Notes: generated from the sequence alone by a model not told the origin. A stretch of 37,734 nucleotides of DNA from Deltaproteobacteria bacterium (GCA_016937015.1 JAFGWT010000431.1:1-37734), one strand, 5' to 3'; shown: positions 17,808 to 27,810, counted from the first letter of the stretch. Program-made: numbers and translations.

Positions 17808-19451
17808 ATGGCAGGTATCAATACCAGTGAATATATCGAAGAACTGATATTTTGTTTCAACAGCCTCGATCCAATTAAAACTCAGATTATACTGCGAGAG
17901 TTTCCTGAAGTGGATGAGGATGGACAACGTCGTGCAGTATTTGAATTGAGTCGAATAGCGCATGAAAAATCTGGCAACTTTTTCGCTGACCTTATTGGCG
18001 GCAGCCCTGAACTGTTAAGGAGTATTGAACCGTTGCGACGAGTGGCCGCGCAAAAGCTGGCAGATCATCAGGATGTCTTACTGAAATCGCTTAGCAATCC
18101 AAATTATCGGGACAAAACATTCTTTGTTGATTTGTGTGGAGAACTGATGATTGAAAATGCAATAGAGCCGATTCTGAATGTTTTAAGAGAGACAACCAGA
18201 GTCAGTGCTCAAAAAAGTTGCATGCGGGTGCTCGGTGAATTGTGTGCCACCGATGCAGTAAGTGATATCGCCGATTTTCTGTACGCTGGAAACAGAGAAC
18301 TAATCATTGCTGCTGTCGAATCGCTGGGGGCAATCGGGAATACCAATGCCATTCAAAAGCTCGCCGAACGCATGGGCGCAGATACCGGGATTGACATCCT
18401 CATACTGAATGTTTTTGCGTCGAGCCAAAACGGCCTCGCGTTGCAAAAACTGAATGACACCATGCTTTCACATCATGCCTATCTGCGTAATTATGCAAAA
18501 ACAAAGCTTACGGAAATAGGCCCCAAAGCAGTACCAATCCTGCTTGAAAATTTTAAACATTCAGACTCCGACTTAAAGATTCATACCTTGAATGTGCTAG
18601 GCGCGATAGGTGACGAAAGCGCCGTACTGCCAATCCGCAGGTTGCTAAAAGAATCACCCAAAAATCCGAATGTACGATTTGCGGCGTACGAAGTGTTGGG
18701 TCAGCTACCAATAAAAAAGGGAGTCATGTCTCTGGTCGCAGGACTACAGGATCCAGTGGAGCACGTATCCCTCATTGCCGCAAAGGCAATAAATTATAAC
18801 TACAATCAAATGCTTGAAACCGGACTGCACAATCTAATTAATCAGGAAGTCGATTTACTGGAAAAATATGTTGAAGTATTTATCGTCAGCGAATCTGACA
18901 CGGTTTTTATAAGCCTGTTTAACAATCCGGTTTTCAGAGAAAAGGCGGAAGCATATCTCAGAAAATTGGCGCCAAGGGAAACGCAGGCGCATTTCGTAGA
19001 ATTACTTAAGAAAAATGGTTTCGAAGAACAGGCTTCAAACATAGAAAAAAATTCAACCATACCTGCGCACCCAATGGGCAACCGCACCAAAACAGTATGG
19101 GCAATCGACGACTCGCGCATGATGCTGGCGATATATAAAAACATCCTTTCTCAGGAGGGATACAACTTCAAGCTATTCGAGTTTCCAGAATCCGCACTGG
19201 AACTCATCTCTCATGAAAAGCCTGATTTGATTCTCACCGACCTGAATATGCCACAGATTTCAGGGTTGGAACTCGCAAACACAATTCGAAATACCTACGA
19301 CAAGATCAAACTGCCAATCGTCCTCATTACCACGCAATCGTCCATATCCGCCGAAAATGACGATTTGAAAAACAGCATCAACGAAATGATATATAAACCG
19401 TTTGAAAAATCAGATCTGAAAAACAGAATCAATTCATACTTTTCGTTGTAA
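17808..19451 (+). CDS. HEAT-repeat protein with C-terminal receiver domain
   Basis: 547 residues. Residues about 20-400 are a run of HEAT-like helical repeats (for example AVESLGAIGNTNAIQKLAER, THTLNVLGAIGDE-type units and FAAYEVLGQLP). HEAT arrays are protein-interaction scaffolds. Residues about 425-547 form a receiver domain: VWAIDDSRMMLAIYKNIL, phospho-acceptor Asp478 in LILTDLNMPQISGLE, Thr in VLITTQ and the switch YKPFEKSDLK with Lys530. It follows cheR by 21 bases with a GGGGG-type ribosome-binding site and is the last gene of the che operon. It is the only receiver here apart from those of CheA and CheB, so it may be the phosphorylated output of CheA or a phosphate sink. The partner of the HEAT part is unknown. 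Confidence 0.85.
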   Translation: MAGINTSEYIEELIFCFNSLDPIKTQIILREFPEVDEDGQRRAVFELSRIAHEKSGNFFADLIGGSPELLRSIEPLRRVAAQKLADHQDVLLKSLSNPNYRDKTFFVDLCGELMIENAIEPILNVLRETTRVSAQKSCMRVLGELCATDAVSDIADFLYAGNRELIIAAVESLGAIGNTNAIQKLAERMGADTGIDILILNVFASSQNGLALQKLNDTMLSHHAYLRNYAKTKLTEIGPKAVPILLENFKHSDSDLKIHTLNVLGAIGDESAVLPIRRLLKESPKNPNVRFAAYEVLGQLPIKKGVMSLVAGLQDPVEHVSLIAAKAINYNYNQMLETGLHNLINQEVDLLEKYVEVFIVSESDTVFISLFNNPVFREKAEAYLRKLAPRETQAHFVELLKKNGFEEQASNIEKNSTIPAHPMGNRTKTVWAIDDSRMMLAIYKNILSQEGYNFKLFEFPESALELISHEKPDLILTDLNMPQISGLELANTIRNTYDKIKLPIVLITTQSSISAENDDLKNSINEMIYKPFEKSDLKNRINSYFSL

Positions 19452-19465
19452 CCAATTCAAAAGAA

Positions 19466-20059
19466 CTACTGCGCTTGGCATTCAGAGAGGATGTCGGACT
19501 TGAGGCCAGGACAACAGGTATTGGGCCCAAAATACGATCGCCAAACCAAATCAGCAAATCCCTTCCCTTTGGTAATCTGACCCAACTGACCGCCATTCTG
19601 CTTCAGCATTGTTCCCCGACCGGGAATAAAAATGATCTCGAAGTAACTGTCTTTTTTTATATCCTTAGTAAAGTATGAAAGGAATATATCGATTTTTTTT
19701 ATCAGTTCAGTATTGTCTTTCCCCTCTGGAAGATTATTCGTAAATGTCTCCCGAAGCGTTGAGACGAGTCGATCTTTGGGTAATGTCTTTTTCATGGACA
19801 ATAAAAGCAATTTTGTTTCCGAATTATAAATGACAGCGCTTTGTTTACAGTCGCCACTTTCAGAATAGGCACTCAATTTGTAAATATCGATAAATAGAAA
19901 TTCTCGAAGCGCAGTACCAAGCAACTTCAGCTCTTTGCCTGCAACGTTTTTTGTTTTGGGCATCGCACTGTTTGCGGCACCAGGAACACTGGTGCCAACC
20001 AGCAGAATTATCGTGAGCACCAACACAGAATTCATGGCCAGACGCGATAATGTTTTCAT
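19466..20059 (-). CDS. Chalcone-isomerase-like periplasmic protein
   Basis: 197 residues from the ATG at 20057-20059, which has a strong GGAGG seven bases upstream; an in-frame start at 20080 lies before that site. A signal peptide (MKTLSRLAMNSVLVLTIILL) probably ends near ANSA. The mature part has the pattern of chalcone-isomerase-like bacterial proteins (PF16036 type): VAGKELKLLGTALREFLFID followed by IYKLSAYS, then GKGFADLVWRSYFGPN near the end. These proteins share a fatty-acid-binding fold and are mostly not flavonoid enzymes. Last gene of the ten-gene operon, 54 bases after the preceding gene, ending 14 bases from the convergent HEAT/REC gene. Two cysteines (FGPNTCC) sit close to the C-terminus. 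Confidence 0.7.
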   Translation of the reverse strand: MKTLSRLAMNSVLVLTIILLVGTSVPGAANSAMPKTKNVAGKELKLLGTALREFLFIDIYKLSAYSESGDCKQSAVIYNSETKLLLLSMKKTLPKDRLVSTLRETFTNNLPEGKDNTELIKKIDIFLSYFTKDIKKDSYFEIIFIPGRGTMLKQNGGQLGQITKGKGFADLVWRSYFGPNTCCPGLKSDILSECQAQ

Positions 20060-20113
20060 ACTGTTTCCTCCTCGAAACATAAATGTATCTTTATAGACTT
20101 TCCAATCGGCACA

Positions 20114-21289
20114 TTACTCTTCACACGTGCTAAATATGGACAGGAACCACGGCGCGGGAATGGCGCAACGACCGCATGTCAGTGCAATGATCCAGGTTCC
20201 AGTTGAATCGATACCTGTAAACGGGTCGCCATCCTCATTGGTCAGTTCACTTAGATTGACGTAGGTTCCCATCTGAATGGTTTTTCTCCAAATATTTCCT
20301 TCAGCGAGATTCTCAAGATTCAAAAAATCAGCTTTCAAATCAGCCGGTGACAATTCCGCATAGTGCGCAACCATGGCTTCGGTAATGTCTGTGGGGATAA
20401 AATCCTTTCCCATTGAGTTATAAAGCGGACCAACATCAAGCGACCAGTCAACAAATACATCGGCGGTCTGTGCAGGAATGGAGATTTTTTGGAGATTACT
20501 TAGGTCGACGGTGTAATCCAGTTCTGCAGATTTATTATGAACAATTACCTCGTGATTATCGCTTTCGGGATCAATATTAAAATACGCAATCATGCGCGCA
20601 TTTTTCCCAGGGGTGGTGCCGGTTGACACCATGATAGAGTAACTGAAATCATCAGGCGAATACATGGATGCATCAATCAGATTAAGCAGACCTTCCTCTT
20701 CAAGCGGCGAGCCGCCCATTGAAACCAGGCTAAGATAATTAATTCTGGTCTCCCCGTTTGTAACCTCAAAAATACCAGGGGGAGTTAGCATATCCTTCAT
20801 CGTCCATGTATCCGAATTCATTATTGCCACTGTTTCTTCCTCGGGATGATCCCACATTGAGACGAGTATCAGGCCTATATCTTCACTTGGATTTACAGGT
20901 TGTTCCACCATATCAGTGGTGAGGTCTTCCCAGATAAAGGTAATATCCGCACGAGACCCAACTGTCGTGGATTCAAATTCAATTTCATTGGAAAAAGAAT
21001 AATTTTGTTCATCCAGCAAAGTGACCACAACGGTTTCCCCATCCATTTCAAGCGAATCGCAACTCACCGGCATGTCTGCGTCCGAATCCGAATCGCTGTC
21101 TGAGTCTGTATCGCTATCGCTGTCGCTGTCTGCATCAGCATCAGAATCCGTATCTCCATCAGTATCACTGTCACTGTCGGAGTCGCTGTTTGAGGTCACG
21201 TCTCCGGCGTCTGTATTTCCGCAACCATTGCTCAATAGGAGCACACTGCCGAGAGACAGAATCATTAGTAATTTAATCAGGTTTATCAT
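20114..21289 (-). CDS. DS-linker lipoprotein, unknown function
   Basis: 391 residues from MINLIKLLMIL (ATG 21287-21289, GGAG ten bases upstream); the longer start at 21328 is less likely. A hydrophobic segment ends in LLLSNGC with Cys23 as lipid anchor. Residues about 30-75 are almost pure Asp/Ser with some Thr, Ala and Gly. The remaining ~310 residues start at CDSLEMDGETVVV and look like a beta-rich extracytoplasmic domain. This part has an MIAYFNIDPESDNHEV stretch and a C-terminal CGRCAIPAPW pair of cysteines. I do not recognise its family. It is placed after the two sulfotransferase-like lipoproteins in the same operon. Confidence 0.75.
   Translation of the reverse strand: MINLIKLLMILSLGSVLLLSNGCGNTDAGDVTSNSDSDSDSDTDGDTDSDADADSDSDSDTDSDSDSDSDADMPVSCDSLEMDGETVVVTLLDEQNYSFSNEIEFESTTVGSRADITFIWEDLTTDMVEQPVNPSEDIGLILVSMWDHPEEETVAIMNSDTWTMKDMLTPPGIFEVTNGETRINYLSLVSMGGSPLEEEGLLNLIDASMYSPDDFSYSIMVSTGTTPGKNARMIAYFNIDPESDNHEVIVHNKSAELDYTVDLSNLQKISIPAQTADVFVDWSLDVGPLYNSMGKDFIPTDITEAMVAHYAELSPADLKADFLNLENLAEGNIWRKTIQMGTYVNLSELTNEDGDPFTGIDSTGTWIIALTCGRCAIPAPWFLSIFSTCEE
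21070..21205 (-). repeat. Low-complexity DNA encoding a DSDSDT linker
   Basis: A run of GAY alternating with Ser (TCN and AGY), Thr, Ala and Gly codons on the - strand encodes the acidic linker of the lipoprotein that contains it. On the + strand it yields only spurious SESLSLS-type frames. Confidence 0.85.
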
Positions 21290-21347
21290 TTCAAAGCTTC
21301 TCCTTTTCAGAAGTCCGCGCTCGCGCACGACACATTCGTATTCTTCC

Positions 21348-22748
21348 TCACAATTTCAAATCATCCGGAGAACCATAAAGTGTGCTCCGCCAAACCACAT
21401 ATCCAAACGCAGTCTGCCCTAAATCCAGAGTACGGACGAGACTGCCATTCGGGTCAACTTCGTGAATAATAGCCTTGTTACTGTATGATACCAAAGTATT
21501 TCCATTGGGCAATCGCTGAACATCGCCAAGTGTTGGCGTTCCCAAACCGTCTACCGAGTATCGCCAGATTTCATTCAATCCGCCATTATCATCAGTAAAT
21601 TCGAACTCAAGCACATAGCTCTGTCGGTTTGTTTCCGAAAACGCTGATCCGTTGTTAAATAAAAGCAGGCTGTCTGACAGAAGCTGGTGACCATGCTGAT
21701 ACTCCCAGATGCCGTCATTCTTTGTTACCCAGGCAACATTTCCGTCGCGGTCAAATGCGGCAATCTCACTGTGTTCGTAGTCAGATACCGTAAACAGACC
21801 TTCAGTTTCAGAGTAGCGCAACGCATTACCGTGACACTCGCTTCCCCAAACCAGCGCTGTATCCAGAATTTCTCTTACGCTGCCATCCATATTCAATTCC
21901 ATCACTTTGGCACAGGTGTGCGTTATCAGCAGATCACCGTCAGGTATGAATTCCAGATATGCGAATCCATTTCCCGGAATAGGTGTGATATCATGACTGG
22001 CCCCTTTTAACTGAGTAAACCTCCGAACGTCCTCATGATCCAGCGACACAATTTCAACAGAACCATTTAACCCACGATTATTACTCGACACAATTGCCAT
22101 ATAATCGCCATTGTAGCTCATGCATGCCTTGGTGCTGTCCATCAGTGAGGATGCGTTATACCACCACACAAGTTCGCCATCGGCATCAATAATCAGCGCC
22201 ATTGGATTTTGAGTGAAAGACATGCCAGTATAGGAAGACAATACCATATAGCCACCGGCGCTTTTCTCCGGTTGCAGCATTTTCACTTCTGGTCTTGGAA
22301 TATTCAGTACCGGCCCGGTAACCAATGTCTCGTCTCTACTTGTGAATTCCTTCCCGTTACTTTCAACCACGATTCTGAAATGATACTCACGCTCACCTTT
22401 TAATCCAAGAAGCAACGTGCGAAACCCGGGACTTGACAAATCCACCGGCGCAATCGCCCCATAGCTGTCATCAGTGCCAAACTCAATCCGGGCATTATCT
22501 ATGCTGGCATCGATATTCGTGGACCATTCAATCACACCAACGGTTCCAATTTTCTCCGCAAGGGTCTTTCTGATTCTGAACGTCACACCATCTAAATCGG
22601 TATCGACCACATATTGAACCCCTTGAGATGACTCAGAATCCAATACTGACTGGAAGTGACTTGAGCCAGTATCATCGTCTGTGACGCAACCGATAAACAA
22701 AACACTCAACACGATAGTGAGATGACGGTAAGTGCACAATTGCAACAT
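21348..22748 (-). CDS. Arylsulfotransferase-like lipoprotein (paralog 2)
   Basis: 466 residues from the ATG at 22746-22748, which starts a hydrophobic stretch ending in the lipobox VLFIGC (Cys21). Short conserved blocks fit the arylsulfotransferase (ASST) beta-propeller family: SHDITPIPGNG (His252), CHGNALRYSE (His306), DYEHSEIAAFDRDG, YQHGHQLL (His352 and His354) and [20 protein letters not shown] enzymes move sulfate between phenolic compounds through a histidine intermediate. Which His here would be catalytic is inferred only. It is clearly homologous to the gene at 22793-24547 but lacks the DS linker. The separation between the two genes is 44 bases. Substrate unknown. Confidence 0.78.
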   Translation of the reverse strand: MLQLCTYRHLTIVLSVLFIGCVTDDDTGSSHFQSVLDSESSQGVQYVVDTDLDGVTFRIRKTLAEKIGTVGVIEWSTNIDASIDNARIEFGTDDSYGAIAPVDLSSPGFRTLLLGLKGEREYHFRIVVESNGKEFTSRDETLVTGPVLNIPRPEVKMLQPEKSAGGYMVLSSYTGMSFTQNPMALIIDADGELVWWYNASSLMDSTKACMSYNGDYMAIVSSNNRGLNGSVEIVSLDHEDVRRFTQLKGASHDITPIPGNGFAYLEFIPDGDLLITHTCAKVMELNMDGSVREILDTALVWGSECHGNALRYSETEGLFTVSDYEHSEIAAFDRDGNVAWVTKNDGIWEYQHGHQLLSDSLLLFNNGSAFSETNRQSYVLEFEFTDDNGGLNEIWRYSVDGLGTPTLGDVQRLPNGNTLVSYSNKAIIHEVDPNGSLVRTLDLGQTAFGYVVWRSTLYGSPDDLKL

Positions 22749-22792
22749 GTATAATCCTATCTGCAACCACCGTATCCTATACTGAATCAGTG

Positions 22793-24547
22793 TCACATTT
22801 CCTGATCTATGGGTGGGCCATAAAGGGTGGGACGCCAAACAATATATCCAAACGCAGTGCTTCCAAAATCCCAGGACCGTACCAATTGCCCACTGGAATC
22901 CACTTCGTGGATAATCGCTTTGTTGCTGTATGCCACAAGCGTGTTGCCATTGGGAAGTCTTTGAATGTCACCAAGGGTCATCGTCCCCAGACCTTCTGAG
23001 GTGTATTCCCATTTTTTGGTTAGACCGCCATTGCTGTCGTACGTGAATTCAAGCGCGTAACTTTGGGCATTTCCCCCCATGAAACTGCCGCCGTTGTTAA
23101 AAATGAGAATGCCGTTATCTTTCAGCAACTGGTGTCCATGCTGTTTGTCCCAGGTGCCATTATTCTGAGTGACCCATTTCCGATTGCCCTGTTTATCAAA
23201 AACAACAATTTCACTGTGCTCATAATCAGATATGGAGTAGAGCTGCTCAGTCACAGAATATCGAATTGCGTTGCCGTGACAGCCGTCTCCCCAAATCTCA
23301 GCGGAATCATAAATCACCCGTGTATTGCCATCCAAATCAATCTCAACGGCTTTGGCGCACGCGCTTGACATCATACCACCAGGCGTATATTCGAGAAACA
23401 CGAATTTATTATCATCGTTGGGTGTGATATCGTGGGCCGCACCGCTTTCGTTAAACTTCCTGAATGTTTCACCATCCATCGAGACGAGATCGATTGCCCC
23501 GCTGCTGCCCTGATTGTTCACCGGAACGATAGCCATCCATTTACCGTCGTAACTCATTCTGGCGCGAGTGCTATCCACGAGTGTGCTATTTGCCCACCAA
23601 ACCAAATTGCCGTCGTTATCGAAAATAAGGCCCATTGGGTTCTCGTTGAACCCGCCTCCACCTGTATAGGATGCGATGACCAGAAATCCTTTGGCTTCCT
23701 TGCCAGGCTGCTTAATATCGATTGTCGGCTCCTGAATGTTATATCGAGGACCTGACTCAAAAATCTGATCGCCACTCTTTAGGGTCTTGCCACCGCTTTT
23801 CACCACTATTTGGAAATGGTTCTCGGTATTTTGCGTACATCCCAGCAGCAGTGTTTTATAGTCCGGTTCACTCAGATCCACAGGCGCTTCCATTCCGTAG
23901 TCGTCTGTCGGCCCAAATTCAATGTATGCTTCGTCCACATCCACGTTGACAGACCAGGTCACTATTCCAACAGTTGGTACATTCGTGCCTTTCCTGACCG
24001 TAATGTTAAATGAAGCGTCGCCGTCCGAATCGCTATCCGAATCCGTGTCAGTGTCAGTGTCAGAATCGCTGTCACTATCTGAATCAGAATCGCTGTCCGT
24101 ATCCGAATCACTGTCACTATCCGAGTCGCTGTCAGTGCTGCTACTGTACTCACAACAGATTGGGGTCGCATCCGTACAGGTATAGTCCGAAAGCAAGGTG
24201 CCGTTCAGCTGTCGGCATTCCCCCTGGGCCACACAGGTCCCTGGGCAATCACTGTCGCTGTCACTATCGCTGTCCGAATCAGAGTCCGAATCAGAATCAG
24301 AATCGCTGTCGCTGTCACTGTCGCTGTCACTGTCACTGTCCGAATCAGAGTCCCCATCCGAATCGGAGTCACTGTCGGAATCGGAATCGTTGTCAGAGTC
24401 CGAATCGCTGTCCGAATCACTGTCGCTGTCTGAATCGGAATCGACATCCGATTCACCAGCCGCCCGCGATTGGGGCGCGCATCCTGTTGTATGCAACAAT
24501 GACAGTCCAGCAATCAGCCAAACGACGACTATTAACTGATGTTTCAT
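22793..24547 (-). CDS. Arylsulfotransferase-like lipoprotein with DS linkers and six-Cys module (paralog 1)
   Basis: 584 residues from [10 protein letters not shown] (ATG 24545-24547, AAAGGA upstream). The lipobox LHTTGC gives Cys23. Two Asp-Ser tracts flank a ~35-residue cysteine module ([19 protein letters not shown]). Residues about 200-584 match paralog 2 closely: [60 protein letters not shown] and a shared [13 protein letters not shown]-terminus. The pattern suggests an ASST-like propeller held away from the membrane by a stiff acidic stalk. The six-Cys module may be an adhesion or binding domain. It follows the LolA-like gene by 71 bases. Sulfotransferase activity is inference from motifs. 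Confidence 0.78.
   Translation of the reverse strand: MKHQLIVVVWLIAGLSLLHTTGCAPQSRAAGESDVDSDSDSDSDSDSDSDSDNDSDSDSDSDSDGDSDSDSDSDSDSDSDSDSDSDSDSDSDSDSDSDSDCPGTCVAQGECRQLNGTLLSDYTCTDATPICCEYSSSTDSDSDSDSDSDTDSDSDSDSDSDSDTDTDTDSDSDSDGDASFNITVRKGTNVPTVGIVTWSVNVDVDEAYIEFGPTDDYGMEAPVDLSEPDYKTLLLGCTQNTENHFQIVVKSGGKTLKSGDQIFESGPRYNIQEPTIDIKQPGKEAKGFLVIASYTGGGGFNENPMGLIFDNDGNLVWWANSTLVDSTRARMSYDGKWMAIVPVNNQGSSGAIDLVSMDGETFRKFNESGAAHDITPNDDNKFVFLEYTPGGMMSSACAKAVEIDLDGNTRVIYDSAEIWGDGCHGNAIRYSVTEQLYSISDYEHSEIVVFDKQGNRKWVTQNNGTWDKQHGHQLLKDNGILIFNNGGSFMGGNAQSYALEFTYDSNGGLTKKWEYTSEGLGTMTLGDIQRLPNGNTLVAYSNKAIIHEVDSSGQLVRSWDFGSTAFGYIVWRPTLYGPPIDQEM
24020..24140 (-). repeat. DS-codon low-complexity tract, C-terminal linker
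   Basis: Encodes the second Asp/Ser/Thr linker of the larger sulfotransferase-like lipoprotein. It uses a mixture of TCN and AGY serine codons, so it is not a simple perfect microsatellite. Confidence 0.85.
24247..24450 (-). repeat. DS-codon low-complexity tract, N-terminal linker
   Basis: About 200 bases encode some 65 residues of nearly pure Asp-Ser directly after the lipidated N-terminus. Hexamer units such as GACAGC and GATTCG recur in irregular order. It would be prone to slippage and to misassembly. Confidence 0.88.
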
Positions 24548-24618
24548 TTCAAAGATCCTTTCTTTTATTCCGGACGCCCAAAAATGCGTCCTCAATATAC
24601 CTGAATACGCCTCTCCAG

Positions 24619-25443
24619 TTAAGGTCTTTCCAGGTATCCGGTAGTGAAATATGAATCACTTGTATTTGGTACATTTTCAATCTTTTCGATTTTGAAAATT
24701 GATTGACGACCGTTCTGTTTATTGGTCATTTCCATGTATTTCGAGCGATACCGGCCTTTCGCCTGATCAACCACCACGACATCCTTACTGATGAGAACTT
24801 TTAAAAGCGCACCATCAAGGTCAAAGTACTCCGCTTTGCGAATGGTAAACTCATTTTTCGCAATCCATACGTATTTTTTTGAATACCCCTCATCATCGGC
24901 AACGCCATCGTTTTTGGGAAGTGCCTCGATTTTCCAGCAGCCAACCCCATCAACCTGTTCTTCCTTGAGGGTCCTGAAAGTGTAGTCGCTCAACGTTGGC
25001 GTATTCATATCCGCATAAGAAAATTCACTGCCCATAAAGCTTTTGGCTTTTTCGGATGTGACAATGCGGCGCGTCTTGCGCAAGGCGGGAAGATAAATCC
25101 ACATATCGTCACTTTTGGACTCATAATCGAAGGACAAAACGCCTGTCCCCTTTACATCAGCGGGTTCAAGAAAACGATAGACACGCTTTTCTGTCTTGCC
25201 GCCATCGAAGAGCTTGGTCACCATGGCAATTTTTCGCTCCCGCTTTTCACCTTTCGAATTTTTTATCGTCAGGTTCATCACAGCTTCCGATCCGTCCAGC
25301 TGCCGTGCGGTATTGGCTTTTTTCATGATATCGAGCGCCGTGAGGTCCCCGCTGACCACATTGCCCACGTACATTGCGGTTACCAGGCCAACAGCGATGA
25401 CCAGACTCATCAATTGGGGAACTGCCATACGTTTTAAATTCAT
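24619..25443 (-). CDS. Outer-membrane lipoprotein-sorting (LolA-like) periplasmic protein
   Basis: 274 residues from [14 protein letters not shown] (ATG 25441-25443, with GGAGG nearby); the longer start at 25473 is unlikely. A signal peptide is followed by [23 protein letters not shown]-type sequence, [20 protein letters not shown] and [16 protein letters not shown]. Then come [12 protein letters not shown] and a C-terminal half with [19 protein letters not shown]. This matches the LolA-fold family usually annotated as outer membrane lipoprotein-sorting protein (PF17131 type). In many genomes it sits beside an RND/MMPL transporter, as it does here, 39 bases after it. It likely carries a hydrophobic cargo across the periplasm; the cargo is unknown. 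Confidence 0.88.
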   Translation of the reverse strand: MNLKRMAVPQLMSLVIAVGLVTAMYVGNVVSGDLTALDIMKKANTARQLDGSEAVMNLTIKNSKGEKRERKIAMVTKLFDGGKTEKRVYRFLEPADVKGTGVLSFDYESKSDDMWIYLPALRKTRRIVTSEKAKSFMGSEFSYADMNTPTLSDYTFRTLKEEQVDGVGCWKIEALPKNDGVADDEGYSKKYVWIAKNEFTIRKAEYFDLDGALLKVLISKDVVVVDQAKGRYRSKYMEMTNKQNGRQSIFKIEKIENVPNTSDSYFTTGYLERP

Positions 25444-25482
25444 ATCTTTCCTCCTGAAACAACTGGCCAGCACCGCCCTCGC

Positions 25483-27810
25483 CTAAACGGATGCTATCGC
25501 CTGTTCCGCAGCCTGTTCGGCTGTTTGATTTTTAGGTTCCAAAAAACCAGGTTTGAATACTATCACGACTGCGGGCAGAATAACAAGGGCTCCAACCAGG
25601 CAAGATACGATTGAAACCACTACCAGCAATCCAAAGAACTGCACCGGGAAAAACTGGGACAGCAGCAAAACAATGAATCCCACTACCACCGAAAAACCAT
25701 TAAACAGAATTCCCCGGCCAGCTGATCTGAGTGTTGCCTTTACTGCTTCAATAGGCATTGGTGACCGCTTTCTTTCTTCGCGATATCGCCACAAAAAGTG
25801 AATTGTGTAGTCAATTCCGACCCCAATCATGATAGAAGACAGCATCGCTGTGATAAGATTCAATTCAATTCCTAAAAAGCCCATTAATCCAAACAGGATA
25901 GAAACTGAAATGCCCAGAGGAATCATCGCAATCAGACCTGCCACCACCGACCTCATCAGCAGTGCCACCAGAATGCCGCACAACAGAATCGATAGAAACA
26001 GACTCTTCACCTGGCCGTTGACGATATATTCCACCATATTTGTGATTACATCCAGCAGACCACCGATGATTTTAAATGGCGAACCAGGATGGGCGTCCAT
26101 ATATTTCCGGGTGTAATGCACCACATCCGTTGCGGCAGCGGTGCCACTGTCCTTAACCTGTGCCATAATCTGTGCGTGACGGTAATTGAAGTCCACCATC
26201 TTGTCAAAATCCTCAATATCCCCGCTCAATGAGTACAGCAAAAAATACTGTGCGATCAGCGCACGGTCATCGGGAATGCGGTTTTCGGACGCCTTGTCGT
26301 CATTCATTACGCGATTAATCCCTCGGACAACGGCAGCGATGGACGATGTCGTCCCAACCAGTTCATGCTTTTTCAAATGTTTTTCAAGGGCATCTATTTC
26401 CTTCATGACTTTGGGATCTTTGACATCACCTTCCGCAACGATGGAAATGCCTGCCCAGCCGCCAAAATGACTGTTCAGCATGTTCGTGGCTTTCCAGACC
26501 GGGTCGTCCTTGCGATAGAAGCTCATTGGATTGCTGTCGACCACAATCAGAAATGCGCCAGCGGCAAACGAAAACAATGTAACCAGGCTGACAATCAAAA
26601 TTGCCCTTGGCCTTCTGGCAATCATTTCTCCCATAAAATCCAGCAGCCTGGACATCGCGGAAGACACATCTTTCTTATTCGCATTCGCTTCATTCCTTGC
26701 TTTTGGTTTAGGCAATACTGCGACCACAGCCGGAATAAAAACCAGACTGCCAATCACTGCAAATGCCACACCGACCGCAGCCAGAATGCCAAGCTGCTCT
26801 GCGGGAATGATGATATGCGATAACAAACAAAGTAACCCTACTATAGTAGTGACACCACTTGCCAGAATGGGTTGATTTAAACTCGCGATTGTGGCGTGCG
26901 CCAGCTGCTTTGAATCCCAATCCCCATGCATGACCGCGTCTGCCTGGTAGTGTGCCATAATGTGAATGCCATAATCGTTGGCCACCGCTAGCAGGATCAC
27001 CGGAAGCAGCACTGTAACCGTATGGATTTTCCACCCGACAAAAGAGAGCAGGCCCAGCGCGACAACAATCGCCATGACCGTCATGACAAATGGCATCATC
27101 ACGCCCCGCGCCTCCCGAAAACACGCCCATAGAAAAATGAACATCAAAACCAGGCCAAAAGGCAGAAACGTACGCATATCCTTGCGAATATCCTGCGAGA
27201 GCTTAACCCGCGTCATTGGCATACCGCCAACCAGCGCTTCTCCGGGACCTGGGGTGTTTGCGATAATATCTTCGAGCTTTTTTACAACTGTTTCATCCGA
27301 GGCATTTGTTGCAAGAAAACCTATCAACACCGTGTGTTTAAAATCCCTGGAAACCAGATTGCCGTATACCAGCTCGTTTTTTTTAAGATTTGCACGCAGT
27401 TCTTCTCTGGATTTGTCATTTTTGGGAATCCGATTGACTGCCTTTTCCACCATCAGCTCTCCAAAGTCAGCGCTGATGGTTTTGGCCGTAAAAAGACTCA
27501 AAACACGGTCAAATTCCTTTACCCTCTCAAATTTTTTCGACATCTCCTTCACGCGTGTTGCCACATCGGTATCGAGAATATCATCTGCAGAAAGCACAAT
27601 CATGATCATGTCCGTACCGCCGAACAGCTTTTCGATTTTTGTCAGGTTTTGGCGGGTAGGCAAGTTCACCGGCAGCTGGTTTTTCATCTCGGTATCCAGC
27701 TCCACCCTGGGCAACTGGGTCGCTGCCAATCCAGTCGCGAGGATGAACAGAACGATGAATGGCCAGGGATGCTGTATGATAAAATCCGCAAATTTTGTGT
27801 TTCGAGCCAT
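25483..27810 (-). CDS. RND/MMPL-family exporter
   Basis: 775 residues with the duplicated RND layout: a membrane helix (about 14-32), a large periplasmic loop, a bundle of about five helices, then the same pattern again. Each half carries the short acidic motif expected for proton coupling, ANDYGIHIMAHY (Asp279) and GVGIDYTIHFLWRY (Asp667). The length and layout match the single-chain MMPL/HpnN-like exporters that move lipids or hydrophobic compounds from the inner membrane, rather than AcrB-type pumps of over 1000 residues. No membrane-fusion protein or TolC is adjacent. Instead the LolA-like gene follows and outer-membrane proteins precede. It starts 12 bases after the DUF1302-like gene. 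Confidence 0.93.
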   Translation of the reverse strand: MARNTKFADFIIQHPWPFIVLFILATGLAATQLPRVELDTEMKNQLPVNLPTRQNLTKIEKLFGGTDMIMIVLSADDILDTDVATRVKEMSKKFERVKEFDRVLSLFTAKTISADFGELMVEKAVNRIPKNDKSREELRANLKKNELVYGNLVSRDFKHTVLIGFLATNASDETVVKKLEDIIANTPGPGEALVGGMPMTRVKLSQDIRKDMRTFLPFGLVLMFIFLWACFREARGVMMPFVMTVMAIVVALGLLSFVGWKIHTVTVLLPVILLAVANDYGIHIMAHYQADAVMHGDWDSKQLAHATIASLNQPILASGVTTIVGLLCLLSHIIIPAEQLGILAAVGVAFAVIGSLVFIPAVVAVLPKPKARNEANANKKDVSSAMSRLLDFMGEMIARRPRAILIVSLVTLFSFAAGAFLIVVDSNPMSFYRKDDPVWKATNMLNSHFGGWAGISIVAEGDVKDPKVMKEIDALEKHLKKHELVGTTSSIAAVVRGINRVMNDDKASENRIPDDRALIAQYFLLYSLSGDIEDFDKMVDFNYRHAQIMAQVKDSGTAAATDVVHYTRKYMDAHPGSPFKIIGGLLDVITNMVEYIVNGQVKSLFLSILLCGILVALLMRSVVAGLIAMIPLGISVSILFGLMGFLGIELNLITAMLSSIMIGVGIDYTIHFLWRYREERKRSPMPIEAVKATLRSAGRGILFNGFSVVVGFIVLLLSQFFPVQFFGLLVVVSIVSCLVGALVILPAVVIVFKPGFLEPKNQTAEQAAEQAIASV

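Noticed and set aside
24247-24450. CRISPR-like or satellite array
   Set aside because: There are no uniform repeats with unique spacers. It is an irregular hexamer tract in a coding frame.
24010-24654. Long + strand open frames rich in SES, SLS or HCRCHC over the lipoprotein gene
   Set aside because: They are complementary-strand and out-of-frame readings of the Asp-Ser tracts, with no ribosome-binding sites and no fold-like composition.
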